A stretch of DNA of 64,000 nt from Serratia sp. PL17. GTDB taxonomy: Bacteria; Pseudomonadota; Gammaproteobacteria; Enterobacterales; Enterobacteriaceae. Every line of letters starts with the position of its first letter. Within the stretch, counting starts at the first letter, position 1. A program made the position numbers and the translations under genes. Below are positions 19,843 through 30,091 of this stretch, one piece after another. The stretch spans positions 62,001 to 126,000 of the forward strand of contig NZ_JAFIBY010000007.1 of assembly GCF_017832355.1 (NCBI RefSeq), read 5' to 3'. The notes beneath the pieces are model-generated. The model saw only the letters and a program-made list of their open reading frames with translations. It was not told the origin of the DNA and did not search any database.

Positions 19843-21057
19843 ATGAAGATCATTAACGCAGAGGTATTTGTGACCTGCCCAGGCAGGAATTTTGTCACGC
19901 TAAAGATCACCACTGACGACGGAATTACCGGTATCGGCGACGCAACGCTTAATGGCCGTGAACTGCCGGTCGCGTCCTATCTGAAAGATCACGTCTGCCC
20001 ACAATTGATCGGGCGAGACGCTCACCAGATCGAAGACATCTGGCAATTCTTCTACAAAGGCGCCTACTGGCGGCGCGGCCCCGTCACCATGTCTGCCATC
20101 TCCGCAGTAGACATGGCCCTGTGGGACATCAAGGGTAAGGCCGCCAACATGCCGCTGTATCAGTTATTGGGCGGCGCATCGCGCACCGGTGTGATGGTTT
20201 ACTGCCATACAACCGGTCATTCCATCGACGAAGTCCTCGATGACTACGCCAAGCATAAAGAATTGGGCTTTAAGGCCATCCGCGCGCAGTGCGGCGTACC
20301 GGGCATGAAAACCACTTATGGCATGGCCAAGGGCAAGGGGTTGGCGTATGAGCCGGCCACCAAGGGCAACTGGCCGGAAGAGCAGTTGTGGTCAACGGAA
20401 AAGTACCTCGACTTCACCCCCAAGCTGTTCGACGCCGTGCGCAACCGGTTCGGCTTCGATGAGCATTTGCTGCACGACATGCACCACCGGCTAACGCCCA
20501 TTGAGGCTGCGCGCTTTGGTAAAAGCATTGAGCAGTACCGGCTGTTCTGGATGGAGGATCCAACGCCTGCGGAAAACCAGGAATGCTTCCGCCTGATCCG
20601 CCAGCATACCGTCACGCCAATCGCCGTCGGCGAAGTGTTCAACAGCATCTGGGACTGCAAGCAACTGATTGAAGAACAACTGATCGATTATATCCGTACC
20701 ACCCTCACCCACGCTGGCGGGATCACCGGCATGCGCCGCATTGCCGATTTTGCTTCGCTGTATCAAGTGCGTACCGGCTCACACGGCCCCTCCGATCTGT
20801 CGCCCATCTGCATGGCGGCGGCGCTGCACTTTGACCTGTGGGTACCGAACTTCGGCGTTCAGGAATACATGGGGTATTCCGAGCAAATGCTCGAGGTCTT
20901 CCCACATAACTGGAGTTTCAACGACGGCTATATGCACCCCGGCAACAAACCGGGCCTGGGCATTGAGTTCGATGAAAAACGGGCGGCCCGTTATCCCTAT
21001 GAGCCCGCTTATCTGCCGGTCGCACGCCTGGAGGATGGCACCTTATGGAATTGGTAA
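19843..21057 (+). CDS. rspA: RspA / ManD-type mannonate dehydratase (enolase superfamily)
   Basis: A 404-residue enolase-superfamily enzyme that matches RspA/ManD. The family dehydrates D-mannonate, or sometimes gluconate, to the 2-keto-3-deoxy acid. Metal ligands and acid-base residues appear in [22 protein letters not shown] and [11 protein letters not shown]. The capping-domain N-terminus has [13 protein letters not shown]. The [23 protein letters not shown] segment near residue 315 is a family hallmark. Start at 19843, after GGGAAGAGGA; an ATG at 19777 lacks conserved sequence. It is the first gene of a probable five-gene sugar-acid operon with rspB, a carrier, a reductase and a regulator, the same gene set as the Escherichia coli rsp region. 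Confidence 0.93.
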   Translation: MKIINAEVFVTCPGRNFVTLKITTDDGITGIGDATLNGRELPVASYLKDHVCPQLIGRDAHQIEDIWQFFYKGAYWRRGPVTMSAISAVDMALWDIKGKAANMPLYQLLGGASRTGVMVYCHTTGHSIDEVLDDYAKHKELGFKAIRAQCGVPGMKTTYGMAKGKGLAYEPATKGNWPEEQLWSTEKYLDFTPKLFDAVRNRFGFDEHLLHDMHHRLTPIEAARFGKSIEQYRLFWMEDPTPAENQECFRLIRQHTVTPIAVGEVFNSIWDCKQLIEEQLIDYIRTTLTHAGGITGMRRIADFASLYQVRTGSHGPSDLSPICMAAALHFDLWVPNFGVQEYMGYSEQMLEVFPHNWSFNDGYMHPGNKPGLGIEFDEKRAARYPYEPAYLPVARLEDGTLWNW

Positions 21058-21071
21058 CAGGAGGACGCACC

Positions 21072-22088
21072 ATGCACAGCGTGGTTATTGAACAGCCCGG
21101 TCGGCTGACTATCCAACAGCGCCCCTTGCCGCAGCCCGCCGCCGATGAAGTGCGCGTAAAGGTTAAATTTGCCGGTATTTGTGGTTCTGATGTACATATT
21201 TATCATGGTCACAACCCGTTCGCCCGTTATCCGCGCGTGATCGGTCATGAATTTTTTGGCGTGATTGACCAGGTCGGTAGCGAGGTTGATCCACAACGCC
21301 TTGGCGAACGCGTTTCCGTCGATCCGGTCGTCAGCTGTGGTCATTGCTACCCGTGTTCTATCGGTCGCCCCAACGTTTGTACCGAACTACAGGTGATCGG
21401 CGTACATCGGGACGGCGGGTTCAGCGATTATGCCTGTGCCCCGGCGCGCAATGCCTACCCTATTGCAGATAACATCAGCGACCGTCACGCCGCTATGATA
21501 GAACCCTTCACCATTGCCGCCAATATTACTGCCCACCTGCAACCCAACGCCGACGATATTGCGTTGATCTACGGGGCCGGGCCGATGGGGTTAACGGTGA
21601 TCCAAACGCTGAAAGGCGTCTACGGCGTGAAGCACGTGATCGTCACCGATCGTATCCCTGAACGCCTGATGATGGCACAGGAGAACGGGGCCGACTGGAC
21701 ATTCAATAACGCCGACGCGTCGCTGCCTGCAGAACTGGAACAACGCGGTATCCGCCCGACGTTGATTGTTGACGCAGCCTGCCACCCGAGCATTTTGCAG
21801 GAGGCCATTCATCTTGCTTCACCGGCAGCGCGTATCGGTATTATGGGGTTCTCCGGTGACGCCTGTACCCTGACCCAACAAAGCATCACCAGTAAAGAGC
21901 TGTCGATTTTCTCCTCACGCCTTAACAGTGCACGCTTCCCGCAGGTCATCGATTGGATGGCCAGCGGGAAAATCAGCCCACAGAAATTAATCACCCATTG
22001 CGTACCCGCCGAAGACGTCGAGCAGGCAATGTTGATGTTCGAACAAGACCAGCGCACCTGCTGCAAAGTGTTACTGCAATTTAGTTAG
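21072..22088 (+). CDS. rspB: RspB, zinc-dependent sugar-acid/alcohol dehydrogenase
   Basis: A 338-residue medium-chain zinc dehydrogenase. Catalytic-zinc residues are in GICGSDVHIYHG and GHEFFGV, and the structural-zinc cysteine cluster is in SCGHCYPCSIGRPNVC. The nucleotide-binding turn is YGAGPMGLTVIQ. Length and sequence fit RspB. In relatives it acts on sugar acids such as gulonate or idonate together with the dehydratase. ATG at 21072 has AGGAGG ten bases upstream and starts 14 bases after rspA. Confidence 0.93.
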   Translation: MHSVVIEQPGRLTIQQRPLPQPAADEVRVKVKFAGICGSDVHIYHGHNPFARYPRVIGHEFFGVIDQVGSEVDPQRLGERVSVDPVVSCGHCYPCSIGRPNVCTELQVIGVHRDGGFSDYACAPARNAYPIADNISDRHAAMIEPFTIAANITAHLQPNADDIALIYGAGPMGLTVIQTLKGVYGVKHVIVTDRIPERLMMAQENGADWTFNNADASLPAELEQRGIRPTLIVDAACHPSILQEAIHLASPAARIGIMGFSGDACTLTQQSITSKELSIFSSRLNSARFPQVIDWMASGKISPQKLITHCVPAEDVEQAMLMFEQDQRTCCKVLLQFS

Positions 22089-22174
22089 TTTTTTCACCGG
22101 GGCATCGGGCGGTGATACCGCCCTTGCAGACAACAAAGCATCGCGATTAAAACAACATCAAGTGGAGTGCTTTC

Positions 22175-23464
22175 ATGTTTAAGAATCTGCGTTGGACCAT
22201 CGTATTCCTGCTGTTTATGGTTTACATGATCAACTACCTCGACCGCGTCGCGCTGTCGATTACCGTGCCAATGATCGAGAAAGATCTGATGCTGAATGCC
22301 GAACAGTTCGGCATCATCTTTGGCAGCTTCTTCTTCGGTTACGCCATCTTTAACTTTATCGGCGGGCTGGCAGTAGACAAATTCGGCCCAACATTGGTTC
22401 TCGGCATCGCCGTTGGCCTGTGGTCAATCTTCTGCGGCATGACGGCGTTAGCCACCGGCTTCTATTCCATGCTGATCTTGCGCGTGCTGTTCGGCATGGC
22501 CGAAGGGCCGATCTGCGCCTCCGCCAATAAAATGATCAACGGCTGGTTCCCGAAAAAACAGGCGGCGACCGCAATGGGCCTGCTCAGCGCCGGTTCCCCT
22601 TTGGGCGGTGCCGTCGCGGGGCCGATCGTCGGTTATCTGGCGCTGGCGTTCGGTTGGCGGCCCGCGTTTATGATTATCTGCTCGATCGGCATTGTCTGGA
22701 TGCTGGTGTGGTTCTTTGTGGTGGCAGATAACCCGGCGAAAAGTAAACGCGTCAGCGATGAAGAACTCGCGCTGATTAACCAAATGAAAGAAGAGACTCA
22801 CAGCGCAGAGGAAGAACTGAGCCATGCCGCACACGGCCTGGGCTACTACCTGAAACAACCGATTATCCTGGTCACTGCATTCGCCTTCTTCTGCTACAAC
22901 TATATCCTGTTCTTCTTCCTGAGCTGGTTTCCGTCCTATTTGGTGCAGGCGCATAACCTGAACATCAAGGAAATGAGCCTCACCACCATGATTCCGTGGG
23001 TTGTCGGTTTTGTCGGGTTGGCGCTCGGCGGGTATATCTCTGACAAGATTTTCAATATTACCGGCAAGCTGCTGCTGTCGCGCAAGATTGTGTTGGTCAC
23101 CAGCTTGCTGGCGGCAGCTATCTGCGTAGCACTGGCTGGTACCGTCAGCAGTGTGGTCCCGGCGGTAATGCTGATGTCAGTGTCGATCTTCTTCCTGTAC
23201 ATCACCGGCGCTATTTACTGGGCAATCATTCAAGACGTTGTGCATAAATCCCGCGTCGGGGGTGCCAGCGGCTTCATCCACCTGGTCGGTAGCGTTTCCG
23301 GCATTATCGGCCCGATAGTTACCGGCTATATTGTGCAAAACACCGGCAAATTCGACAGCGCCTTTATGCTGGCAGGCGGCGTGGCGGCGCTCGGTGCGGT
23401 ACTGGTCTTGTTGGTGATCAAAGCACCGCGCAACACCGCGCAACCGCAAATCTCAAAATCCTAA
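22175..23464 (+). CDS. MFS transporter, hexuronate/sugar-acid (ACS) family
   Basis: A 429-residue, 12-helix anion:cation symporter like GarP, GudP, ExuT and YdfJ. Motifs: NYLDRVALSITVPMIEKDL in helix 1, GLAVDKFGP in loop 2-3, and LRVLFGMAEGPICASANKMI in helix 4. These proteins import hexonates or hexuronates with protons. Its place between rspB and a fructuronate-reductase-like gene makes an aldonate or hexuronate the likely cargo. RBS GTGGAGTG precedes ATG at 22175. Confidence 0.9.
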   Translation: MFKNLRWTIVFLLFMVYMINYLDRVALSITVPMIEKDLMLNAEQFGIIFGSFFFGYAIFNFIGGLAVDKFGPTLVLGIAVGLWSIFCGMTALATGFYSMLILRVLFGMAEGPICASANKMINGWFPKKQAATAMGLLSAGSPLGGAVAGPIVGYLALAFGWRPAFMIICSIGIVWMLVWFFVVADNPAKSKRVSDEELALINQMKEETHSAEEELSHAAHGLGYYLKQPIILVTAFAFFCYNYILFFFLSWFPSYLVQAHNLNIKEMSLTTMIPWVVGFVGLALGGYISDKIFNITGKLLLSRKIVLVTSLLAAAICVALAGTVSSVVPAVMLMSVSIFFLYITGAIYWAIIQDVVHKSRVGGASGFIHLVGSVSGIIGPIVTGYIVQNTGKFDSAFMLAGGVAALGAVLVLLVIKAPRNTAQPQISKS

Positions 23465-23513
23465 TGCAATCGGGCGGCCATCACCGCCCGGTCCCTCTGT
23501 CAGGAATTCCAGC

Positions 23514-25004
23514 ATGATACTTTCCCCTAACAGCGCACTGCCGGCGGCAATTGCCCAGCCGAATTACGATCGAGAACGGCTTAAACCACGCATCGTGCAC
23601 ATTGGCTTTGGCGCATTTTTCCGCGCGCATCAGGCGGTGTATGCCGAACAACTGGCTAATGATCACGCCAGCGACTGGGGTTACTGCGTGATCAGCATGC
23701 ACAACGGCAGGCAAAAAATCGCCGATCTACAGCAGCAGGATTTGCTGTATACGGTTGCCGAAATGAACGATACCGATTGGCACGGTCAAGTGATTGGCGT
23801 TGTCAGGCAGGCTCTGCACCTGCAGGTCGACGGATTGGACGCCGTGTTGGACGCCATGGCACAACCGGAAGTGGCCATCGTTTCGTTAACAATCAGCGAG
23901 AAAGGCTATTGTTATCACCCCGCCAGCGGCCAGTTGCTGTCAGAACACCCGGATATTCAGCATGATATTGTTCATCCACAGCAACCACGTTCCGCGCCGG
24001 GATTGATCCTGGCCGCACTGCGTCTGCGCCGGGAACGTGGGTTGCCTGCGTTTGCCGTGATGTCCTGCGACAATATGCCCGCCAACGGCCAGATGACTCG
24101 CAACGTATTAACGCAGCTGGCACAACGGCAAGACAATGGCCAAGCAGCGTGGATCGCACAGCATGTCGCGTTTCCCTCAACGATGGTCGACCGCATTGTC
24201 CCGGCGGTCACGGCAGAAACCCAGCAACACACGGAGGCATTGCTGGGTGGCGTCGCCGATCTGCTCGGTGTCGCCTGCGAGCCGTTTCGCCAATGGGTGA
24301 TCGAAGATAACTTCCCACAGGGCCGCCCCCAGTGGGAAAAAGCCGGTGCCGAGTTGGTGAGCGACGTGCTGCCCTACGAAGAAATGAAGCTGCGGATGCT
24401 CAACGGCAGCCACTCGTTCCTCGCTTATTTGGGCTATTTGGCAGGCTATACCCACATCAGCGACAGTATGCAGGATGCCTATTTCGAGCGTGCGGCGCGC
24501 CATCTGATGCTGGCGGAACAGGCCCCGACGCTGCAAGTCTGCAGCGTGGATCTGGCGCAGTACGCTGAGTCGCTGCTGGCGCGTTACCGCAACACCGCAC
24601 TGAAACACCGAACCTGGCAGATCGCCATGGACGGTACCCAAAAACTGCCGCAGCGCTTGCTGGACGCCATCCGCTGGCATCTGGCACGCGACGGCAACGT
24701 TGACTGCCTGGCGTTAGGCGTTGCCGGTTGGATGCGATACGTCGGCGGTCAGGATGAGCAAGGTCAGGCCATCGAGATCAGCGATCCATTACGGGAACGC
24801 CTCGCCAATGTGGTCAGCAACAGTCGCGAAGGCCCTGAACGGGTGCTGGCCTTACTGCAACTTGATACCGTCTTCGGCCATGATCTGCCCGATGATCCGC
24901 GTTTTGTCGGGGCGGTGACCGATGCCTATCGGCAACTGCTGACACAAGGTGCCAAGGCTTGCGTGGCAGGATTGCCGCTCGGCTGTTCCTCACCGACAGC
25001 GTAA
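23514..25004 (+). CDS. ydfI: Mannitol dehydrogenase-family oxidoreductase (YdfI/UxuB-like)
   Basis: A 496-residue polyol-specific long-chain dehydrogenase, close to YdfI and related to fructuronate reductase UxuB. The N-terminal NAD-binding turn is RIVHIGFGAFFRAHQAVY. The catalytic region is EKAGAELVSDVLPYEEMKLRMLNGSHS, with the Lys and Asn-Gly-x-His of the family. It would interconvert mannonate and fructuronate, or a similar pair, feeding the RspA dehydratase. RBS AGGAATT before ATG at 23514; 49 bases after the carrier gene. Confidence 0.9.
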   Translation: MILSPNSALPAAIAQPNYDRERLKPRIVHIGFGAFFRAHQAVYAEQLANDHASDWGYCVISMHNGRQKIADLQQQDLLYTVAEMNDTDWHGQVIGVVRQALHLQVDGLDAVLDAMAQPEVAIVSLTISEKGYCYHPASGQLLSEHPDIQHDIVHPQQPRSAPGLILAALRLRRERGLPAFAVMSCDNMPANGQMTRNVLTQLAQRQDNGQAAWIAQHVAFPSTMVDRIVPAVTAETQQHTEALLGGVADLLGVACEPFRQWVIEDNFPQGRPQWEKAGAELVSDVLPYEEMKLRMLNGSHSFLAYLGYLAGYTHISDSMQDAYFERAARHLMLAEQAPTLQVCSVDLAQYAESLLARYRNTALKHRTWQIAMDGTQKLPQRLLDAIRWHLARDGNVDCLALGVAGWMRYVGGQDEQGQAIEISDPLRERLANVVSNSREGPERVLALLQLDTVFGHDLPDDPRFVGAVTDAYRQLLTQGAKACVAGLPLGCSSPTA

Positions 25005-25110
25005 AATGGCTTTGTTCGTCAAGCTGCGGAAGGATTTATCCGTCCGCAGCCAGCGGATAATCTGCTAGTATGGTGGCATTCACACTCAAGCCTGGTAATG
25101 CGTTGTCACC

Positions 25111-25797
25111 ATGTCTGAATCCTACAGTCTCACCAATAATCTCCCGGTCAATCAGCAAGTCTACCGTTTCCTGCGCAAGGATATCGTCGATTGCACCATT
25201 CCCCCCGGTACACTGTTGTCCGAGAAAGAGATTTCTACCCGCTTTAGTGTTTCTCGCCAACCGGTGCGCGAAGCCTTTATCAAATTGGCAGAGGCTGGAT
25301 TGGTGCAGATCCTGCCGCAACGCGGGACGTTTGTGATGAAGATTTCTGCCAAGCGGGTGGCCGACGGGCGCTTTATCCGTCAGGCGGTGGAATGCGCGAT
25401 CGTGCGGCGTGCGGCGGAACGGATCACACCGGAACAACTGATGACGCTGGAGCATAACTTGCATCGTCAGGAGCTGGCGGCACAAAACCAGCAGACGCGT
25501 GAGTTTCTGACGTTGGACGATGAATTTCACCAACTGTTGACCCAGTTCGCGGACTGCCCGTTGGCCTGGGAGACCATCGAAACCATCAAGGCCACCATGG
25601 ACCGAGTGCGTTTTCTCAGCCTGAGTGAGGTCTCACCACCGGAGAGCCTAATCCAACAGCACTACCGTATTTTTGCCGCGCTGAAGGCGCAGGATGCAGA
25701 CGCCGCCGAGCGTGCCATCCACGAGCATCTACAAGAAATGATTTACTCAATCACCCCTATCGCCCTGCAAAATACCGAGTGGTTCGACGCAGAATAA
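25111..25797 (+). CDS. rspR: RspR, GntR-family regulator of the rsp locus
   Basis: A 228-residue regulator. A winged helix is at residues about 12-75, with EKEISTRFSVSRQPVREAFIKLAEAGLVQ as the recognition region. The C-terminal all-helical FCD effector domain (about 85-220) contains the DDEFHQLL and EHLQEM motifs with Asp and His metal ligands. It is very similar to Escherichia coli RspR (YdfH), a repressor of rspAB. It probably senses a sugar acid. The GntR gene sits at the end of the operon; a separate promoter is likely in the 106-base gap upstream. Confidence 0.92.
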   Translation: MSESYSLTNNLPVNQQVYRFLRKDIVDCTIPPGTLLSEKEISTRFSVSRQPVREAFIKLAEAGLVQILPQRGTFVMKISAKRVADGRFIRQAVECAIVRRAAERITPEQLMTLEHNLHRQELAAQNQQTREFLTLDDEFHQLLTQFADCPLAWETIETIKATMDRVRFLSLSEVSPPESLIQQHYRIFAALKAQDADAAERAIHEHLQEMIYSITPIALQNTEWFDAE

Positions 25798-25816
25798 TCA
25801 GCGGCCTGGCCGTCAA

Positions 25817-25832
25817 GGGGGCGATCGCCCCC
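25817..25832. repeat. 16-bp GC palindrome after rspR
   Basis: GGGGGCGATCGCCCCC is a perfect palindrome 19 bases after the rspR stop. It could stall transcription as a hairpin, but no T-run follows. Confidence 0.35.
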
Positions 25833-26003
25833 ACGTATTTGGCCATGCAAATGGCATTTCCTCTCAATCGCATCTATTGTTTCTCCTTGCTGTCAGGATT
25901 TCATTAATATCGTTCTATCAGCTTCAATCACCGCTTTTTACTGCGCCGGTGGTCAGATACCTTGCCCTACCGGTGTTATGAAGAAGCTAATCGGGAGTTA
26001 ATC

Positions 26004-27053
26004 ATGACTGATATTGCACAGTTGTTAGGAAAGGAAGCGGAAGACCTGTTGCAACACCGCTGTACTACCATCCCTGCTGAGAATCTCTACCTACCGGGCG
26101 CCGACTTTGTTGACCGGATAATGATCGATAACAACCGTCCCAACACCGTTTTGCGTTCCATGCAAAGCCTGCTTAATCACGGTCGTTTAGCTGGCACCGG
26201 CTACCTGTCAATTTTGCCGGTCGATCAGGGCATTGAGCATTCTGCCGGTGCGTCGTTTGCTGCCAACCCGTTGTACTTCGATCCGAAAAATATCGTCGAA
26301 CTGGCCATTGAGGCCGGTTGTAACTGCGTCGCCTCCACTTACGGCGTGCTGGCGTCCGTGTCACGCCGCTATGCGCACAAAATTCCGTTCCTGGTCAAAC
26401 TGAACCATAACGAAACCCTGAGCTACCCAACCCAATACGACCAGACGCTGTATGCCAGCGTCGAGCAGGCTTTCAACATGGGTGCCGTCGCGGTCGGGGC
26501 CACCATTTACTTTGGTTCTGAACAGTCACGCCGCCAGATTGAGGAAATTTCTAGCGCCTTTGAGCGTGCTCATGAGCTGGGTATGGTCACCGTGCTGTGG
26601 GCCTATCTGCGTAACCCGGCATTCAATAAAGACGGGGTGGATTATCATTCCAGCGCCGATCTTACCGGTCAGGCCAACCATATTGCCGCCACCATTGGCG
26701 CCGATATCGTTAAGCAGAAAATGGCGGAAAATAACGGCGGCTACCGCGCGGTGAAATTTGGTTATACCGATGACCGCGTCTACAGCAAGCTGACCACTGA
26801 CCACCCGATCGATCTGGTGCGTTACCAGTTGGCCAACTGCTATATGGGCCGCGCCGGGCTGATTAACTCCGGCGGCGCTGCCGGTGAAAACGACCTTCAG
26901 GAATCGGTGCGTACTGCCGTTATCAACAAACGTGCCGGCGGCATGGGCCTGATCCTGGGGCGTAAAGCGTTCAAGAAATCGATGAAAGAAGGTGTGGCGT
27001 TGATCAATGCCGTTCAGGACACCTATCTGGACAAGAAAGTGACCATCGCCTGA
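26004..27053 (+). CDS. fbaB: Class I fructose-bisphosphate aldolase FbaB
   Basis: A 349-residue DhnA-type aldolase that cleaves fructose-1,6-bisphosphate to two triose phosphates through a Schiff-base Lys. It follows FbaB closely, including [31 protein letters not shown], and [11 protein letters not shown] where the active-site Lys region lies. Start MTDIAQLLG at 26004 is preceded by GGGAG; an upstream in-frame ATG at 25978 and GTG-type starts are less likely. FbaB is the gluconeogenic aldolase in Escherichia coli. It follows the rsp locus with 206 bases between, so it probably has its own promoter. Confidence 0.95.
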   Translation: MTDIAQLLGKEAEDLLQHRCTTIPAENLYLPGADFVDRIMIDNNRPNTVLRSMQSLLNHGRLAGTGYLSILPVDQGIEHSAGASFAANPLYFDPKNIVELAIEAGCNCVASTYGVLASVSRRYAHKIPFLVKLNHNETLSYPTQYDQTLYASVEQAFNMGAVAVGATIYFGSEQSRRQIEEISSAFERAHELGMVTVLWAYLRNPAFNKDGVDYHSSADLTGQANHIAATIGADIVKQKMAENNGGYRAVKFGYTDDRVYSKLTTDHPIDLVRYQLANCYMGRAGLINSGGAAGENDLQESVRTAVINKRAGGMGLILGRKAFKKSMKEGVALINAVQDTYLDKKVTIA

Positions 27054-27082
27054 TCACGGCGACAGTAAGTAGAGTTCTCTCC

Positions 27083-27105
27083 AGCCCGGTACGCCGGGCT
27101 TTTTC
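27083..27105 (+). terminator. Intrinsic terminator of fbaB
   Basis: AGCCCGG and CCGGGCT around a four-base loop, followed by TTTTC, 30 bases after the fbaB stop. Confidence 0.9.
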
Positions 27106-27168
27106 ATGTCTTTTATCTGCTGATTCCCCTTTCCCGCCTCACGGCCACCATGCTTTGATGTTATTTTT

Positions 27169-27227
27169 CTTTCATAATTAACTTTCACAATAAAATATTT
27201 ATCTTTCAAAGTGTGATCTATTTAAAA
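27169..27227 (+). promoter_or_regulatory. srl control region: CTTTCA repeats and a CRP site
   Basis: Three direct copies of CTTTCA occur at 27169, 27182 and 27203. Next comes a CRP-like site, TGTGA-N6-TAAAA (27212-27227), whose left half is perfect. The same element occurs twice before srlR. The srl operon is known to be CRP-activated and repressed by the DeoR-type SrlR (GutR), so the repeats may be SrlR half-sites; that assignment is my inference. Confidence 0.45.
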
Positions 27228-27319
27228 CAAATGAATCCGTGAAGTGATTAGTGTAAGGCCCATGGCGACAGAGCTGCCGTTTTGCTCCAGGCCATACCTT
27301 CCATCACAGGAGAACAATA

Positions 27320-27868
27320 ATGATTGAGCTAATCACTCAGGGTGCCGAATGGTTTATCGGCCTGTTTCAGAAAGGCGGTGAGGTGTTTGTCGGCATGGTG
27401 ACAGGCATTTTACCTTTGTTAATCAGCTTGTTGGTCATTATGAACGCGCTGATTAAATTTGTTGGCCAGGAACGTATTGAACGCTTGGCGCAGCGCTGCG
27501 CGGGAAACCCGGTTTCACGTTATCTGCTGCTGCCGCTGCTCGGCACCTTTGTTTTTTGTAACCCGATGACCCTCAGCCTCGGTCGTTTTATGCCCGAGAA
27601 ATATAAACCCAGCTACTACGCAGCAGCATCTTACAGCTGCCACTCCATGAATGGCCTGTTCCCGCATATCAATCCCGGCGAACTGTTCGTTTATCTCGGC
27701 ATCGCCAGCGGGCTGACCACCCTCGGCCTGCCGCTGGGGCCACTGGCCGTGAGCTATTTTCTGGTCGGGCTGTTTACCAACTTCTTCCGCGGTTGGGTAA
27801 CCGATCTCACTACCAGCCTGTTCGAACGCAAGATGGGCATCCGCCTGGATCGTCAGGTGCAACTTTAA
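27320..27868 (+). CDS. srlA: PTS glucitol/sorbitol-specific EIIC subunit
   Basis: A 182-residue integral membrane subunit of the sorbitol phosphotransferase system, nearly the same as SrlA. It has hydrophobic helices at about 23-45, 68-90 and 115-160. The strongly conserved block [18 protein letters not shown] is present. It transports and, together with SrlE and SrlB, phosphorylates sorbitol. AGGAGA precedes the ATG at 27320. The sequence ends slightly earlier than Escherichia coli SrlA. It is the first gene of the operon. Confidence 0.95.
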   Translation: MIELITQGAEWFIGLFQKGGEVFVGMVTGILPLLISLLVIMNALIKFVGQERIERLAQRCAGNPVSRYLLLPLLGTFVFCNPMTLSLGRFMPEKYKPSYYAAASYSCHSMNGLFPHINPGELFVYLGIASGLTTLGLPLGPLAVSYFLVGLFTNFFRGWVTDLTTSLFERKMGIRLDRQVQL

Positions 27869-27883
27869 CCCGTGGAGTGCAGC

Positions 27884-28864
27884 ATGAGTGCTTATATCCG
27901 TATTGAGAAAGGCGCCAGCGGCTGGGGCGGCCCATTACAGTTGCCGATCGAGCCGGGCAAAAAAGTGGTGTACATCACTGCGGGCACCCGCCCATCGATC
28001 GTCGACCGGCTTAGCGAACTGACTGGCTGGCCCGCCGTCGACGGCTTCAAGGAAGGTGAACCGCCGGCGGACGAGATTGGTGTGATGGTGATTGACTGCG
28101 GCGGTACCCTACGCTGTGGCCTGTACCCTAAACGCCGTATTCCGACGGTCAATATCCACGCCACCGGACAATCCGGCCCACTGGCAAAGTTTATTCTCGA
28201 GGACATCTACGTTTCTGGGGTGCGCGATAACAACATCAGCCGGGTAGCGTCGGAAACAGATGCGGTGCAAGCCGCCCCCGCCACTCAGTCAAGGGGACGG
28301 GATTACGACACCAGTAAAAAAATCACCGAGCAGAGTGACGGCCTCTTGGCAAAAGTCGGCATGGGCATGGGATCTGTGGTGGCCGTGTTTTTCCAGGCGG
28401 GTCGCGACACCATCGACACCGTCCTGAAAACCATTCTGCCGTTTATGGCGTTCGTCTCGGCGTTAATCGGTATCATCATGGCGTCCGGTCTTGGGGATTT
28501 TATCGCCCACGGTCTGACACCGTTAGCCAACAGCCCTATTGGCCTGGTGACGCTGGCGCTGATTTGCTCCTTCCCGCTGCTGTCCCCCTTCCTGGGCCCC
28601 GGCGCGGTGATCGCTCAGGTAATCGGTGTGCTGGTCGGGGTACAGATTGGCCTGGGCCATATTCCGCCGCAGCTGGCACTGCCCGCCCTGTTCGCGATCA
28701 ATGCGCAAGCCGCCTGCGACTTTATTCCCGTGGGCCTGTCGCTGGCAGAAGCCAAACAGGACACGGTGCGGGTCGGTGTGCCTTCGGTATTGGTCGGGCG
28801 TTTCCTGACCGGCGCGCCCACCGTGCTGATCGCCTGGGCCGCCTCGGCCTTCATCTATCAATAA
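27884..28864 (+). CDS. srlE: PTS glucitol/sorbitol-specific EIIB / EIIC2 subunit
   Basis: A 326-residue protein. The N-terminal EIIB part carries the phosphorylated Cys in [17 protein letters not shown] near residue 70. The membrane part follows from about residue 160 ([30 protein letters not shown]). Closely similar to SrlE. I start at 27884, where GTGGAG lies seven bases upstream; four extra in-frame codons upstream seem unneeded. It follows srlA by 15 bases. Confidence 0.95.
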   Translation: MSAYIRIEKGASGWGGPLQLPIEPGKKVVYITAGTRPSIVDRLSELTGWPAVDGFKEGEPPADEIGVMVIDCGGTLRCGLYPKRRIPTVNIHATGQSGPLAKFILEDIYVSGVRDNNISRVASETDAVQAAPATQSRGRDYDTSKKITEQSDGLLAKVGMGMGSVVAVFFQAGRDTIDTVLKTILPFMAFVSALIGIIMASGLGDFIAHGLTPLANSPIGLVTLALICSFPLLSPFLGPGAVIAQVIGVLVGVQIGLGHIPPQLALPALFAINAQAACDFIPVGLSLAEAKQDTVRVGVPSVLVGRFLTGAPTVLIAWAASAFIYQ

Positions 28865-28886
28865 CACTTACCGCCAGGGGCTAGTT

Positions 28887-29249
28887 ATGAACACCATTTT
28901 TCAAACCACCATCACCCAGATTGGCGGCTCTGCCCGCGATGCGCTGTGTGATGACATGCTGATCACCTTTCGTGAAGGAGCACCGGCAGACATCGAAGAG
29001 TTTTGTTTTATCCACCAGCACGGCAATACCCTCGGTGAACTGCTCGCGGGTGGATGGATGGAGTTGGCGGATCAACGCTACCCGATCACAGCCGTCGGCA
29101 GCGTCGCTAACCAGAATTTGCGTGAACTGGGCCACCTTACCGTGCGTTTTGACGGGGAAACCCAGGCCGAATTTCCCGGCTCGATCCATGTTTCCGGCAC
29201 CACGCCGATTGATATTCCGATAGGCAGTACGCTGAAATTTATCGCATAA
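28887..29249 (+). CDS. srlB: PTS glucitol/sorbitol-specific EIIA subunit
   Basis: A 120-residue soluble EIIA-Gut protein. The phosphorylated His lies in FCFIHQHGNTLGE near residue 43. It passes phosphate from HPr to the EIIB domain of SrlE. Sequence and length fit SrlB. AGGGGCTAG precedes the ATG, 22 bases after srlE. Confidence 0.94.
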   Translation: MNTIFQTTITQIGGSARDALCDDMLITFREGAPADIEEFCFIHQHGNTLGELLAGGWMELADQRYPITAVGSVANQNLRELGHLTVRFDGETQAEFPGSIHVSGTTPIDIPIGSTLKFIA

Positions 29250-29259
29250 GGAGTAGACC

Positions 29260-30039
29260 ATGTCTGAAGTAGCAGTAGTGATTGGCGGTGGCCAAACATT
29301 AGGCGCATTCTTGTGCCTGGGACTGGCGCAGGCGGGTTACCGCGTGGCGGTGGCCGATTTAAACGCGGGGAACGCCCAAAACGTGGCGCAGCAGATTAAC
29401 GCTCAATACGGCGCAGGCTGTGCGCAGGGCTTTCAGACCGATGCCACCGATGAACAAAGCGTGATGAAACTGGCAGCGGCAGTGGATGGTGCATTTGGAC
29501 AGACCAACCTGCTGGTGTACAGCGCGGGGATCGCCAAGGCGGCACCAATCACCGATTTTCCGTTGGGGGATTTCGACCGCTCGCTGCAAGTGAATCTGGT
29601 GGGCTATTTTCTTTGCGCCCGCGAGTTTTCCCGCCTGATGATCCGCGACGGCATTGCCGGGCGCATCATTCAGATCAACTCCAAATCCGGCAAGGTCGGC
29701 AGCAAGCACAATTCAGGCTACAGCGCTGCCAAGTTTGGCGGCGTCGGGCTGACCCAATCACTGGCGCTTGATCTGGCGGAGTACGGCATTACCGTCCATT
29801 CGCTGATGCTCGGCAATCTGCTGAAGTCGCCGATGTTCCAGTCGCTGCTGCCGCAGTACGCACAGAAACTGGGGATCGCCCCCGATCAGGTTGAAAAGTA
29901 TTACACCGATAAAGTGCCACTGAAACGCGGCTGCGACTATCAGGATGTCCTGAATACCCTGCTGTTCTATGCCAGCGATAAGGCGTCTTACTGCACGGGC
30001 CAGTCAATTAATATTACCGGCGGTCAGGTGATGTTCTGA
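29260..30039 (+). CDS. srlD: Sorbitol-6-phosphate 2-dehydrogenase
   Basis: A 259-residue short-chain dehydrogenase that oxidises sorbitol-6-phosphate to fructose-6-phosphate with NAD. The cofactor glycines are in IGGGQTLGAFL, the catalytic residues are in QINSKSGKVGSKHNSGYSAAK (Ser, Tyr, Lys), and the end is INITGGQVMF as in SrlD. AAGGAG precedes the ATG, ten bases after srlB. Confidence 0.95.
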   Translation: MSEVAVVIGGGQTLGAFLCLGLAQAGYRVAVADLNAGNAQNVAQQINAQYGAGCAQGFQTDATDEQSVMKLAAAVDGAFGQTNLLVYSAGIAKAAPITDFPLGDFDRSLQVNLVGYFLCAREFSRLMIRDGIAGRIIQINSKSGKVGSKHNSGYSAAKFGGVGLTQSLALDLAEYGITVHSLMLGNLLKSPMFQSLLPQYAQKLGIAPDQVEKYYTDKVPLKRGCDYQDVLNTLLFYASDKASYCTGQSINITGGQVMF

Positions 30040-30051
30040 TCGGATTATCCC

Positions 30052-30073
30052 TCCCTCTCCTTCGGGAGAGGGA
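30052..30073 (+). other. UUCG-capped hairpin between srlD and srlM
   Basis: TCCCTCTCC-TTCG-GGAGAGGGA is a nine-bp stem closed by an exceptionally stable UUCG tetraloop, 13 bases after the srlD stop. No T-tract follows, so it is probably an mRNA-stabilising or processing hairpin that sets lower expression of srlM and downstream regulators. Confidence 0.6.
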
Positions 30074-30091
30074 AACCAAACAGGAGACGAC

